From an uncultured Rhodospirillaceae bacterium (lineage in GTDB: Bacteria; Pseudomonadota; Alphaproteobacteria; RF32; CAG-239), in contig ONQU01000061.1 in NCBI GenBank assembly GCA_900320035.1, positions 1 through 7,234 on the forward strand: 7,234 bases of DNA, read 5' to 3'. Made by a program: the position numbers and the translations under genes. The notes beneath the pieces were generated by a model. That model was not told the origin of the DNA. It was given only the letters and a program-made list of their open reading frames with translations, and did not search any database. Shown piece by piece: positions 1 through 6,744 of this stretch. How positions within the stretch are numbered: the first letter of the stretch is position 1; every line of letters starts with the position of its first letter.

Positions 1-82
1 AGCGTAGAGGACTCGAACCTCTGCACCGTTATTCGCGGTGACGGATTAGCAATCCGCTGTATTACCACTCTACCAACGCTCC
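1..82 (-). tRNA. tRNA-Ser (anticodon GCU), 3' end cut by window edge
   Basis: Read on the minus strand, this folds as a class II tRNA. The acceptor 5' strand GGAGCGT (76-82) pairs with ACGCT at 1-5; the last two acceptor bases, the discriminator and any CCA lie outside the window. The anticodon arm is GCGGA, loop TTGCTAA, TCCGT, giving anticodon GCT, which reads AGC/AGT serine codons. A long variable arm (CACCG, 7-base loop, CGGTG) is typical of tRNA-Ser and separates it from class I tRNAs. The T arm is AGAGG, TTCGAGT, CCTCT. The cloverleaf was folded by eye. The gene is divergent from the membrane-protein gene at 218. Confidence 0.96.
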
Positions 83-95
83 GTTTCGATGTTCA

Positions 96-124
96 TATTT
101 AGCCTATGTTTTTTCATTCGTCAA
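96..124 (-). promoter_or_regulatory. Probable promoter of the tRNA-Ser gene
   Basis: On the minus strand TTGACG (124-119) matches the -35 consensus at five of six positions. It is followed after 17 bases by TAAATA (101-96), a weak -10. The predicted start lies about 7 bases before the tRNA 5' end, as expected for a short tRNA leader. The -35 match and the distance support the call; the -10 does not by itself. Confidence 0.5.
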
Positions 125-217
125 CACCTTTTTTTGTATTTAAGCAAATTTGTTTACAAATAACTTGAATACTGATTCCCAATGAATATTTAAAATGAAA
201 ATACAAAGGAGAAATAC

Positions 218-532
218 ATGGAAATTTATTTATTGGCAGCTTTGGTGTTTGTGTATGTCATTAGCGTTATAACCTTAGATAAACATACATTACAACGTGC
301 TTGGACACTGGCTTTCATAGCATCCTTTATTCTCACGGCAGTTGCCATTGTTTTTGTGCGCATATATCATCAGACGGTTTTGCTCGGTTCCAATCCGTTA
401 AATTGGTATTATCTGCTTTATATGTTTGGTTCCTTAGCCGTTGTTTTAGGAATTATCAATCTGTGGATGTATCGAGGAGCATTTTGGCGCATTATAACAG
501 CTAAACCAAAAGCAGATGATGATAAAGAATAG
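218..532 (+). CDS. Small three-helix inner-membrane protein, function unknown
   Basis: This encodes 104 residues that I do not recognise as a named family. The ATG at 218 is supported by a strong Shine-Dalgarno AAAGGAG (205-211), 6 bases upstream. Three hydrophobic segments are visible at about residues 3-20, 29-50 and 63-85. A short polar stretch (DKHTLQR) separates the first two, and the tail is charged and rich in Lys and Asp (KPKADDDKE). There is no cleavable signal peptide, no cysteine and no obvious catalytic motif. The good ribosome site and membrane-protein composition argue for a real gene. The upstream region (83-217) holds no clear plus-strand promoter. The gene stops just before the promoter of the FAD enzyme, so the two are probably separate units or only partly co-transcribed. 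Confidence 0.85.
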   Translation: MEIYLLAALVFVYVISVITLDKHTLQRAWTLAFIASFILTAVAIVFVRIYHQTVLLGSNPLNWYYLLYMFGSLAVVLGIINLWMYRGAFWRIITAKPKADDDKE

Positions 533-560
533 TTGCGAAATTTAATTTTTAAGTTATAAT
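533..560 (+). promoter_or_regulatory. Promoter of the FAD-dependent dehydrogenase gene
   Basis: TTGCGA (533-538, four of six -35 positions) is followed after 16 bases by a perfect -10 TATAAT (555-560). The predicted start is near 567, giving a leader of about 18 bases that still contains the Shine-Dalgarno sequence at 575-580. The -35 begins immediately after the stop codon of the upstream membrane-protein gene. Confidence 0.65.
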
Positions 561-574
561 CTTCTCTATATTTT

Positions 575-580
575 GAGGAA
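575..580 (+). promoter_or_regulatory. Ribosome binding site that decides the start at 585
   Basis: GAGGAA lies four bases before the ATG at 585. An in-frame TTG at 573 would give four more residues (MRKI), but it overlaps this Shine-Dalgarno sequence and has no ribosome site of its own. The ATG is therefore preferred. Confidence 0.8.
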
Positions 581-584
581 GATT

Positions 585-2159
585 ATGTTACGCATCAATA
601 ATATAAAGTTATCGCTAAGTAGTAGTTCTGACGATGTTAAAAAAGCAGCGGCTGATAAGTTGCAATGCAAGCCGGATGAGTTAATTAACTTTAAAGTTGC
701 TAAAAAATCAGTTGATGCGCGCAACAAGCATCATGTGCATTTTGTATATAGCGTTGACTGTGATGTTGCTAAAAATATTATTTTAAATCAAGATATTGAA
801 CAGATAGAAACAACAAAAATATTAAATTATAAAATTAGAGATAATGGTTTGCGACCAATTGTTGTCGGTAGCGGACCGGCCGGAATGTTTGCAGCATTAG
901 CTTTAGCAGAAGCAGGGCTGCGACCGATTGTTTTGGAGCGGGGCGATGATGTTGATAAAAGACAACAAAAAGTCAACCGGTTTTGGCTGTCCGGTATTTT
1001 AGATACCGAATCCAATGTGCAATTCGGTGAGGGTGGAGCCGGTACATTTTCAGACGGTAAATTAATGACCGGCATCAAAAAAGATATGTTCACGCATAAA
1101 GTTATGCAGGAATTATATTTAGCCGGTGCACCGGCAGAAATATTGTATTTGGCTAAACCGCATATCGGTACCGATAAATTGCGGCACGTGGTACGCAACA
1201 TCCGTCAAAAGATTATTGATTTGGGCGGCGAATATCGCTTTAACAGCAAATTGATTGGCCTGAAGATACGTGATGAAAAACTTCAAGCTGTGCAAGTTGA
1301 ACATCAAGGAAATAGTTATGAAATTGCAACGAATCGGCTATTTTTAGCGATTGGTCATAGTGCACGTGATACATTTGAAATGTTACATAAATCCGGTATT
1401 TACATGACAGCTAAGCCATTTGCGGTTGGTGCGCGCATTGAGCACCGCCAAGAAATGATTAACTTAGCCCAATATGGTCGTGAATTTTATAATAATCCTC
1501 ATTTAGGTGCTGCTGATTATAAATTAGCAGTACATTTGCCAAATGGTCGTTCGGCTTATACATTTTGTATGTGTCCCGGGGGTAGTGTGGTGGCAGCCGC
1601 ATCAGAAGAAGGGCGTGTGGTGACAAACGGAATGAGCGAATTTGCCCGCGATAAAGTAAATGCCAATTCTGCTTTATTGATTGGGATAGATGAACGCGAT
1701 TTTGGTAGTGATTCACCTTTGGCCGGTATGTATTGGCAGCGGCAATTAGAAGAACGAGCTTTTATGGTCGGAGGCGGCAATTACCGTGCACCGGCACAAT
1801 TAGTCGGCGATTTTTTGAAAAGTCAGCCAAGTCGCAAAGAAGGTGCGGTTAAAGCATCGTATTCTCCCGGTGTTACTTGGGGAAATTTAGAACTTGTTTT
1901 GCCCACTGTAATTATTGAAACAATGCAGATGGGAATTGTCGAAATGGCTAAAAAATTACGCGGTTTTGATTGTTATGATGCGGTTTTGACCGGTGTTGAA
2001 ACACGTTCTTCATCGCCGGTACGAATTGTGCGTGATGAAACAATGCAATGCAATATTCGCGGTATATTTCCTTGCGGTGAAGGTGCCGGTTATGCCGGCG
2101 GCATCACCTCATCGGCTGCCGATGCCTTGAAAGTCGTTTACAGTTTATGTGATCATTGA
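585..2159 (+). CDS. FAD-dependent dehydrogenase, COG2509 family
   Basis: This encodes 524 residues from the ATG at 585. Residues 1 to about 85 form the small N-terminal domain of the family, with its signature KKSVDAR at 40-46. A Rossmann dinucleotide-binding motif GSGPAG is at 95-100, with an acidic strand end LERG at 117-120 that would hold the FAD ribose. The conserved GEGGAGTFSDGKL is at 148-160, and the C-terminal flavin-contact motif GEGAGYAGGI is at 498-507. The length is normal for the family and the frame is intact. Members are widespread in bacteria and plastids and are predicted soluble flavoprotein oxidoreductases; as far as I know the substrate is not established. Its own promoter and the AT-rich gap downstream suggest it is mainly transcribed alone. 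No terminator hairpin was seen after the stop, so read-through into the next gene is possible. Confidence 0.93.
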   Translation: MLRINNIKLSLSSSSDDVKKAAADKLQCKPDELINFKVAKKSVDARNKHHVHFVYSVDCDVAKNIILNQDIEQIETTKILNYKIRDNGLRPIVVGSGPAGMFAALALAEAGLRPIVLERGDDVDKRQQKVNRFWLSGILDTESNVQFGEGGAGTFSDGKLMTGIKKDMFTHKVMQELYLAGAPAEILYLAKPHIGTDKLRHVVRNIRQKIIDLGGEYRFNSKLIGLKIRDEKLQAVQVEHQGNSYEIATNRLFLAIGHSARDTFEMLHKSGIYMTAKPFAVGARIEHRQEMINLAQYGREFYNNPHLGAADYKLAVHLPNGRSAYTFCMCPGGSVVAAASEEGRVVTNGMSEFARDKVNANSALLIGIDERDFGSDSPLAGMYWQRQLEERAFMVGGGNYRAPAQLVGDFLKSQPSRKEGAVKASYSPGVTWGNLELVLPTVIIETMQMGIVEMAKKLRGFDCYDAVLTGVETRSSSPVRIVRDETMQCNIRGIFPCGEGAGYAGGITSSAADALKVVYSLCDH

Positions 2160-2172
2160 TTTATAAAAAATA

Positions 2173-2201
2173 TTGACAATATATACAAAATTAATTAATC
2201 T
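2173..2201 (+). promoter_or_regulatory. Possible promoter of the PRAI-like gene
   Basis: A perfect -35 TTGACA (2173-2178) lies 62 bases before the ATG at 2241. The best -10 at 17 bases is TAATCT (2196-2201), only three of six matches; TGTAAT (2201-2206) is better but 22 bases away. The -35 sits inside a perfect 13-base inverted repeat, ATATTG-A-CAATAT (2170-2182), which could be an operator. The region is so AT-rich that chance matches are likely. Confidence 0.35.
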
Positions 2202-2240
2202 GTAATCAATTCTTTTATTATTAATTTAAATTATTAAATT

Positions 2241-3008
2241 ATGAACATTAAATTTATTACTTGTTCGGGGGTTAATGAAACCACCGACATTGAGGCTTTG
2301 GCCAGACTTTTGGCTTCTTATCCGTATGCCGAAATCGGTGTACAGGTAAATGAAAAAAAATGCTCTTTTGATTCACGACGCATGTACTGGATACATTCTT
2401 TGGTCGCGTACTTGAATGGTCACGGTCAAATGATTAATGCAGCTTTGCATGTTAATCCTTCGTGGGTGGAAGATTTCGGTCAGGGGATTGTAGCACCGGA
2501 ATTACAGAAATTACTGTATCTGCGTAACGTTTACGGTAAGCCGTTTTTCGGGAGGGTGCAACTCAATTTTAAGATCGGTCGCGATCGTACACCCGATGCG
2601 TATAGGTTGCATAATTTGATGCAGTTGTACGGTTCGCGGCGTTTTATTTTCTCGTATAACGAGAGTAATGCCGATTTTATCCGTCTGATGAGTGAGCTGT
2701 GTTCAAATGTTGGCCCCAAGTTTGACCTTCTGTACGATGATTCACACGGTGAGGGCATTGTTCCGAAAACTCGAAAAAAGCCTATTTTTCTTGATGTATG
2801 CCAAGGTTATGCCGGTGGTATCGGACCTGATAACGTTAGTGATGTTCTTGATCAACTTGCAGTAGTTTATGCAAATAGTAGCCTTTATGAGGCCATAACT
2901 ATTGACGCCGAAGGTAAACTCAAAGGTGATAACCGGCATCTGGATTTGGATTTATGCCATCAATATTTAAAGATTGCTCATGAGTGGCTGGTAACACACG
3001 TTCATTAA
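2241..3008 (+). CDS. Phosphoribosylanthranilate isomerase-like TIM-barrel protein, role unknown
   Basis: This encodes 255 residues; bacterial TrpF is nearer 200. Landmarks line up in order with phosphoribosylanthranilate isomerase. FITCSG at 5-10 places Cys8 at the catalytic Cys. IGVQV at 32-36 with Arg46/Arg47 matches the region of the substrate-binding Arg. VQLNF at 106-110 matches VQLHG. LLYDDSHGEG at 163-172 places Asp166/167 at the catalytic Asp, and GYAGGIGPDNV at 189-199 matches the AGGL-P-NV phosphate loop. IDAEGKLKGD at 221-230 stands where TrpF has D-SSGVE. The fold and retained Cys/Asp are well supported. The reaction is not: the His of VQLHG is Asn and the second phosphate loop differs, so a related sugar-phosphate isomerase or other activity is possible. 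No trp or his genes are nearby. No Shine-Dalgarno sequence precedes the ATG; the 30 bases before it are almost all A and T. Confidence 0.85.
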   Translation: MNIKFITCSGVNETTDIEALARLLASYPYAEIGVQVNEKKCSFDSRRMYWIHSLVAYLNGHGQMINAALHVNPSWVEDFGQGIVAPELQKLLYLRNVYGKPFFGRVQLNFKIGRDRTPDAYRLHNLMQLYGSRRFIFSYNESNADFIRLMSELCSNVGPKFDLLYDDSHGEGIVPKTRKKPIFLDVCQGYAGGIGPDNVSDVLDQLAVVYANSSLYEAITIDAEGKLKGDNRHLDLDLCHQYLKIAHEWLVTHVH

Positions 3009-3048
3009 TATAAATCCCTTCTCAACAACAAGAGAAGGGATTTATATT
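3007..3048. terminator. Shared bidirectional terminator between convergent genes
   Basis: A perfect 17-base-pair stem (3007-3023 with 3032-3048) encloses an 8-base loop, AACAACAA. The core CCCTTCTC/GAGAAGGG is flanked by A/T pairs. On the plus strand, RNA leaving the hairpin is U-rich (TATATTTTATATTT), and on the minus strand the core is followed by ATTTATATTAA. The left arm begins in the stop codon of the PRAI-like gene (3006-3008). The right arm contains the mutY stop codon (3042-3044). It thus ends both transcripts. Confidence 0.88.
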
Positions 3049-4037
3049 TTATATTTACGCTGTACTTTTTTCATCAATGTTGACATCGGATATTGTTCTA
3101 ATTTTGCCAATGGCACAAAAACACCATCACCGGCATTTTCACTTTTGACAGTCAAAAGCTGTAACTTCATTTTTATATGAGTAAAAATATGAGATACTTC
3201 ACAGTTGCAGTTATGAACATCAGTATATAAATCATGTTTTTCGCTCCACGGAAATTCGTATAATCCATGTAATAAACCTTTTTCCGTTCGCTTGCGAATC
3301 AGCACTTTACCCGCCGAATTAAAAACCAAATAAACATAACCATTAAATTCTTTCTTCGCTAATTTAAGACGTTGCGGAATTTGTTCAACATCATCAGCAT
3401 AGGTACTTTGGCAAAATTTTTGCCACGGACATACGGAACACAAAGGCTTTTTAGGCGTGCAGACTGTAGCTCCCAAATCCATGATTGCAGATGCGTAATC
3501 TGCCGCCTGTGTTGCGGAAGTCAATCTGGTTGCTGCTTGTTTAATTTCTTCTTGTATTTTCTCTAACGGCTCGGTCCAATGATGCAATCGGCACATAATA
3601 CGCATGACATTACCATCAATCACGGTTTCCGGCAAATTATAAGCCAACGCTAAAAAACTGGCAATAGTATAGGTTCCAAACCCCTTCAGTTTAGAAACTT
3701 CGGCTCGCGTTTGCGGAAATTTGCCACCGTATTGCGTCACCACCATTTGTGCCGTTTTGTGTAACGAACGAGCGCGTGAATAATAACCTAAGCCTTGCCA
3801 ATATTGATATACCTCATCTTCAGTGGCTTGAGCCAAGTCATAAACGCTTGGAAAATGTTCTATAAATTTTTCAAAATAGGACTTCACGGTATTGACCGTT
3901 GTCTGTTGCAACATAATCTCCGATACAGCCACAGCATACGGATTAGGATGAGCGCCGCCCTTATGTCGCCACGGCAAATCCCGTCCATTGAGATTATACC
4001 AATCCAGTAAAAGCTGTGTCAGCGTTAAGTTTTCCAT
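3042..4037 (-). CDS. mutY: A/G-specific adenine DNA glycosylase MutY
   Basis: This encodes 331 residues, close to the usual 340-360. MutY removes adenine mispaired with 8-oxoguanine and so limits G:C to T:A mutation. The catalytic domain opens with LPWR (21-24) and SEIMLQQT (39-46), with catalytic Glu40. The helix-hairpin-helix is LKGFGTYT (117-124), where most homologues have LPGVG. VIDGNVMRI follows with catalytic Asp141. The 4Fe-4S cluster is Cys193, Cys200, Cys203 and Cys209 with the exact C-X6-C-X2-C-X5-C spacing. From about 230 a NUDIX-like 8-oxoG recognition domain follows, with GLYEFPW (258-264) and HIFTHIK (283-289), where FTH replaces the usual FSH. The ATG is three bases after the stop of the transferase gene. 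Only AT-rich sequence without a Shine-Dalgarno site precedes it, so translation is probably coupled to the upstream gene. The stop lies in the shared terminator. Confidence 0.97.
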   Translation of the reverse strand: MENLTLTQLLLDWYNLNGRDLPWRHKGGAHPNPYAVAVSEIMLQQTTVNTVKSYFEKFIEHFPSVYDLAQATEDEVYQYWQGLGYYSRARSLHKTAQMVVTQYGGKFPQTRAEVSKLKGFGTYTIASFLALAYNLPETVIDGNVMRIMCRLHHWTEPLEKIQEEIKQAATRLTSATQAADYASAIMDLGATVCTPKKPLCSVCPWQKFCQSTYADDVEQIPQRLKLAKKEFNGYVYLVFNSAGKVLIRKRTEKGLLHGLYEFPWSEKHDLYTDVHNCNCEVSHIFTHIKMKLQLLTVKSENAGDGVFVPLAKLEQYPMSTLMKKVQRKYKI

Positions 4038-4040
4038 ATT

Positions 4041-5879
4041 TTATTTATACGTATTGCTAGAATGGAGTTCCAGTGTATTATCATTTTTGATATATTCAGC
4101 ACCTTCAATAATGGTCAGCTTTTCCAACGGCATATTATATTGCAGTGAAGAAATATCGGTTTCCGGCTTGTTATTTGGTACATTTTCAATGCCCATAATA
4201 TGCAAAAGAGTCTGATAAAGCAAATCACTGGTCCAAAAACTATCTTGATGTTGTTTCATAGCCTGAACGACGTCCGGATGCTTTTTAACATATTTATCCG
4301 AGAAAATGGCAAAGAACGGAATATGCGCCATTTCCCAAGTAAATTTAGAATAATCATGTGTTAAGCCGCGATCGGGATCTTCCCCGTGGTCGGAAAGGTA
4401 TATAAAGGCCATAAAATCAGGATTTTGTATCGCTTTTTCATAAAGCTTCGATAAAACATAGTCATTATAACGCACATTGTTATCGTAAGCATCGACTCTG
4501 GCATCTTTACCGTCTGACCAATAATCAAATTCGGCCGGATAGCGGTCAATATAGACAGCATGGCACCCCATCAAATGGAAAATTAAAAAGTTTTTACTTC
4601 CTTGCGGTAACTCAGGAAAATAATCCGCTAATTTTTCATCATAGTAGGTGGTCATGGTTTTGGTACCGATGTAATTATTGATGTATGTACGATGGTTGGC
4701 TGAATTAGCGATAGCGGTAATCGGCGTATCATAAGTATTGAAACGTTTTTGATTGGAAATCCACCATGTATCAAAACCAGCAGCCGACGCCATTTCCGTG
4801 ACAGAATAGGAATCTAAAAGTGATTTTTTATCGTATTGATTTTGCTCAGTAAAAGCAAATTGCACCGACATAACGGTCTGGATATTATTAGAATAAGCCT
4901 TAGGGTAAATAAAGGTATAAGGATTTTGCGCCACCATTTTATCGAGCCACGGGGTGGTCGGACGTTTATAGCCGAAAGCCGACATATGATCACGCATATT
5001 TGATTCGCCCATAACCACAACATAAAGACCGTCAGTATCGGTTGTGCTTAAAATTTTTTCCAATTCATGCAGGCGCGCCAGACGTTCCGGTAAGCTATCG
5101 TTATAAAGGCGATACATACGCACCGTTTCCGAAACCGTAACAATCATATTAATAGCAAAACTGGCAGTAAGACGGGGCAAAATGCCAAAGACCATATAAA
5201 CCAGAAAGGCACTTATTAAAAGCAATAGTTTGGTCCGTTTTTCCTGCCGTTTTAAAGAAGCAATAAAATAAACGGCAGTGCCGATGATGGTTATAAGTCC
5301 GATATTTCCGGCAATCCACAGCGGAATATTTTGTTCCACCAAATATGATTTCACTTCTTCTAAATTGGTTTGAAACAGAGTGAGTAAGATGTTCGATGAG
5401 AGTAAATGACCTTCACTGACAACATAGTAACCCAAAATGAGAAGTGCCGGTAATAATGATAAAGCAAAACCAATCAGTGCAACCGTTTTGAGCGACAAAC
5501 GTAACCACCGGCAACGTAAATAGGAGAGGGCGTATAGCAACGTTGCCGACAAACCGTAAAAGATAACACCAACACCGATGGTATGGATAATTTCGCGTTC
5601 GGAGAGAACCATATCGACACCGATTTTACAAAATGAAGCACCGGCCCATAGCAAGGTGGTGATCAAATAGAGCATGGTGTTGCGTTGATTAAAATTCCAT
5701 AAAGCACACACCAGTGCAAACAAAAGGGCAAATAAAGCCTGATAACCTTGTTGCATCAGTAAATTCATATCACCGGCTGTGGTAAAAAAGCGCAAAGCCA
5801 AAATTAAAAAATAGAAGCCAAAAAAATATATCCAAAAGCGTTTACACCCGATTTGCCGCCAATTTATTGCCAAGTTCAT
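4041..5879 (-). CDS. Phosphoethanolamine transferase (EptA/CptA-like, sulfatase superfamily)
   Basis: This encodes 612 residues from the ATG at 5879. The N-terminal half has about seven hydrophobic segments (roughly 14-32, 46-63, 68-90, 99-121, 130-154, 185-209, 216-234). Between the fifth and sixth is the family motif LFQTNLEE around Gln170-Asn172. A periplasmic alkaline-phosphatase-like domain runs from about 283. GESNMRDHMSAFGY starts at 291; Ser293 is at the position of the Thr nucleophile of EptA/MCR enzymes. HLMGCH (435-440) with RYP (446-448), zinc-ligand motif SDHGE (496-500), His508 and His519 complete the site. The family moves phosphoethanolamine from phosphatidylethanolamine to lipid A, LPS core or periplasmic glucan. 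GES-x-x-R-x-x-MS-x-x-GY resembles CptA/OpgE types more than EptA, so the acceptor is not assigned. It is the first gene of a pair with mutY. Confidence 0.92.
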   Translation of the reverse strand: MNLAINWRQIGCKRFWIYFFGFYFLILALRFFTTAGDMNLLMQQGYQALFALLFALVCALWNFNQRNTMLYLITTLLWAGASFCKIGVDMVLSEREIIHTIGVGVIFYGLSATLLYALSYLRCRWLRLSLKTVALIGFALSLLPALLILGYYVVSEGHLLSSNILLTLFQTNLEEVKSYLVEQNIPLWIAGNIGLITIIGTAVYFIASLKRQEKRTKLLLLISAFLVYMVFGILPRLTASFAINMIVTVSETVRMYRLYNDSLPERLARLHELEKILSTTDTDGLYVVVMGESNMRDHMSAFGYKRPTTPWLDKMVAQNPYTFIYPKAYSNNIQTVMSVQFAFTEQNQYDKKSLLDSYSVTEMASAAGFDTWWISNQKRFNTYDTPITAIANSANHRTYINNYIGTKTMTTYYDEKLADYFPELPQGSKNFLIFHLMGCHAVYIDRYPAEFDYWSDGKDARVDAYDNNVRYNDYVLSKLYEKAIQNPDFMAFIYLSDHGEDPDRGLTHDYSKFTWEMAHIPFFAIFSDKYVKKHPDVVQAMKQHQDSFWTSDLLYQTLLHIMGIENVPNNKPETDISSLQYNMPLEKLTIIEGAEYIKNDNTLELHSSNTYK

Positions 5880-5885
5880 TTCTTT

Positions 5886-5889
5886 CTCC
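5886..5889 (-). promoter_or_regulatory. Ribosome binding site that decides the start at 5879
   Basis: On the minus strand GGAG (5889-5886), within GGAGAAAGA, lies 6 bases before ATG at 5879-5877. In-frame GTG at 5900 and ATG at 5891 are also possible, but the ATG overlaps this site and the GTG has no site of its own. The shorter 612-residue form, starting MNLAINWRQIG, is preferred. Confidence 0.75.
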
Positions 5890-5898
5890 ATATAAATC

Positions 5899-5928
5899 AC
5901 TATATGTTTTTTCTAACCAATATTACAA
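5899..5928 (-). promoter_or_regulatory. Candidate promoter of the transferase-mutY pair
   Basis: On the minus strand TTGTAA (5928-5923, four of six) and TATAGT (5904-5899, five of six) are 18 bases apart. The leader would be only about 13 bases, just long enough to keep the ribosome site at 5889. A perfect TATAAT also lies further upstream at 5957-5952, but no acceptable -35 stands 16-18 bases before it. One of the two is probably used, and the choice is open. The divergent gap 5880-6057 shows nothing else firm on this strand. Confidence 0.35.
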
Positions 5929-6004
5929 ATGAAGTCCAGTTTTAATTAATGATTATACAGAAGTTCAAATGTTTTAATTATTTTTCTCTGTAAAAAAATA
6001 TTTA

Positions 6005-6032
6005 TTGACAAATAGGCAAAATATTCTATACT
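6005..6032 (+). promoter_or_regulatory. Strong sigma-70-type promoter of the unknown gene at 6058
   Basis: A perfect -35 TTGACA (6005-6010) and a -10 TATACT (6027-6032, five of six) are separated by 16 bases. This is the best promoter match in the window. The predicted start is near 6039, about 19 bases before the ATG. Confidence 0.75.
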
Positions 6033-6057
6033 CAATCCGAACTAAAATTATTGAGAT

Positions 6058-6744
6058 ATGAAATTATTGACATTGGAACAGTCATCTCGCCCAGCGGGTG
6101 AGAACTGTATTGTGTTCTGCAGTCGTCAAGCTAATTTATATTTAGATTGCACGGATGCGGTTTTGGTGCGCTTGCAAACACCGGATGGGAAATATCACTT
6201 TCTGTGGCAATCGGCTGCTAAAAGAAATACGTTGAATGAGTTGTATCCGGCATTTTGTGAGGATATGACCGTAACTTATACAGTCGCCGTCAAGCATCAG
6301 ATTGCTACAAATGAAATTTTTTGCCATAATGGCGAATGCTATTATTTGGCCAAAAATGGTGTCGGTACCCGAAGTATCCGCCTAATTGAGATATATAGCT
6401 CACAGGAAATCGTGGAACAAATCGCAAGCTATGATAATTCCCCGAATCCGATCGAAAATGTGTATTTGGAGAAGGTTTATAAATTAGAAGGCGATAAAAA
6501 GTTAGCGACTGTTGCGTGGTTTGTGGCGCGTAGCAATTTCTGCGATCAGATACCGGTATTTGGAAAAGATGCCGAAGGATTCCCAGAGTTATTACGAGGA
6601 TTGCACGTTAATGAAGCAGTTGCTGTTGGTGACACCTTGTCTATACACGGCAAGATGTATGTTTTGAAACGCAATCAGAAAGGTAAACTCTACCTTGCAT
6701 ACAGTAAAGCAGAAATACTGAAATTAAATACGCCGCCGGGTTAG
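6058..6744 (+). CDS. Unrecognised 228-residue cytoplasmic protein
   Basis: I do not recognise this family. The protein has no signal peptide and no membrane segment. It is rich in short beta-prone stretches and contains seven cysteines (17, 21, 31, 67, 89, 94, 162), including a CHNGEC pair at 89-94. Residues about 62-100 and 175-205 look alike: a Pro- and Val-rich stretch containing VAV, then IFCHNGECYYLAKN in the first and LSIHGKMYVLKRN in the second. This suggests an old internal duplication. The ATG at 6058 has only a weak GAG two bases upstream as a ribosome site, yet the promoter before it is near consensus. It stands alone, facing the autotransporter gene and divergent from the transferase operon. 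The stop codon TAG (6742-6744) lies in the loop of its own terminator. No function is proposed. Confidence 0.8.
   Translation: MKLLTLEQSSRPAGENCIVFCSRQANLYLDCTDAVLVRLQTPDGKYHFLWQSAAKRNTLNELYPAFCEDMTVTYTVAVKHQIATNEIFCHNGECYYLAKNGVGTRSIRLIEIYSSQEIVEQIASYDNSPNPIENVYLEKVYKLEGDKKLATVAWFVARSNFCDQIPVFGKDAEGFPELLRGLHVNEAVAVGDTLSIHGKMYVLKRNQKGKLYLAYSKAEILKLNTPPG

Noticed and set aside
1..160. tRNA-Ser as an integration site for a mobile element
   Set aside because: No integrase, no repeated tRNA 3' end and no phage-like genes are visible, and the tRNA 3' end faces away from the window.
148..161. Inverted repeat ATTTGT-TT-ACAAAT as an operator in the tRNA/membrane-protein gap
   Set aside because: The arms are only six bases in very AT-rich DNA and are not positioned on a convincing promoter.
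573..584. TTG at 573 as the start of the FAD-dependent dehydrogenase
   Set aside because: It overlaps the Shine-Dalgarno sequence GAGGAA, which is correctly spaced for the ATG at 585.
827..1201. Long antisense open frame inside the FAD dehydrogenase gene
   Set aside because: It is fully overlapped by a gene with clear family motifs, its product looks like no protein family, and no ribosome site was seen.
6045..6070. Direct repeat AAATTATTGA on both sides of the ATG at 6058
   Set aside because: A ten-base A/T-rich repeat is expected by chance here and gives no clear site for a regulator.
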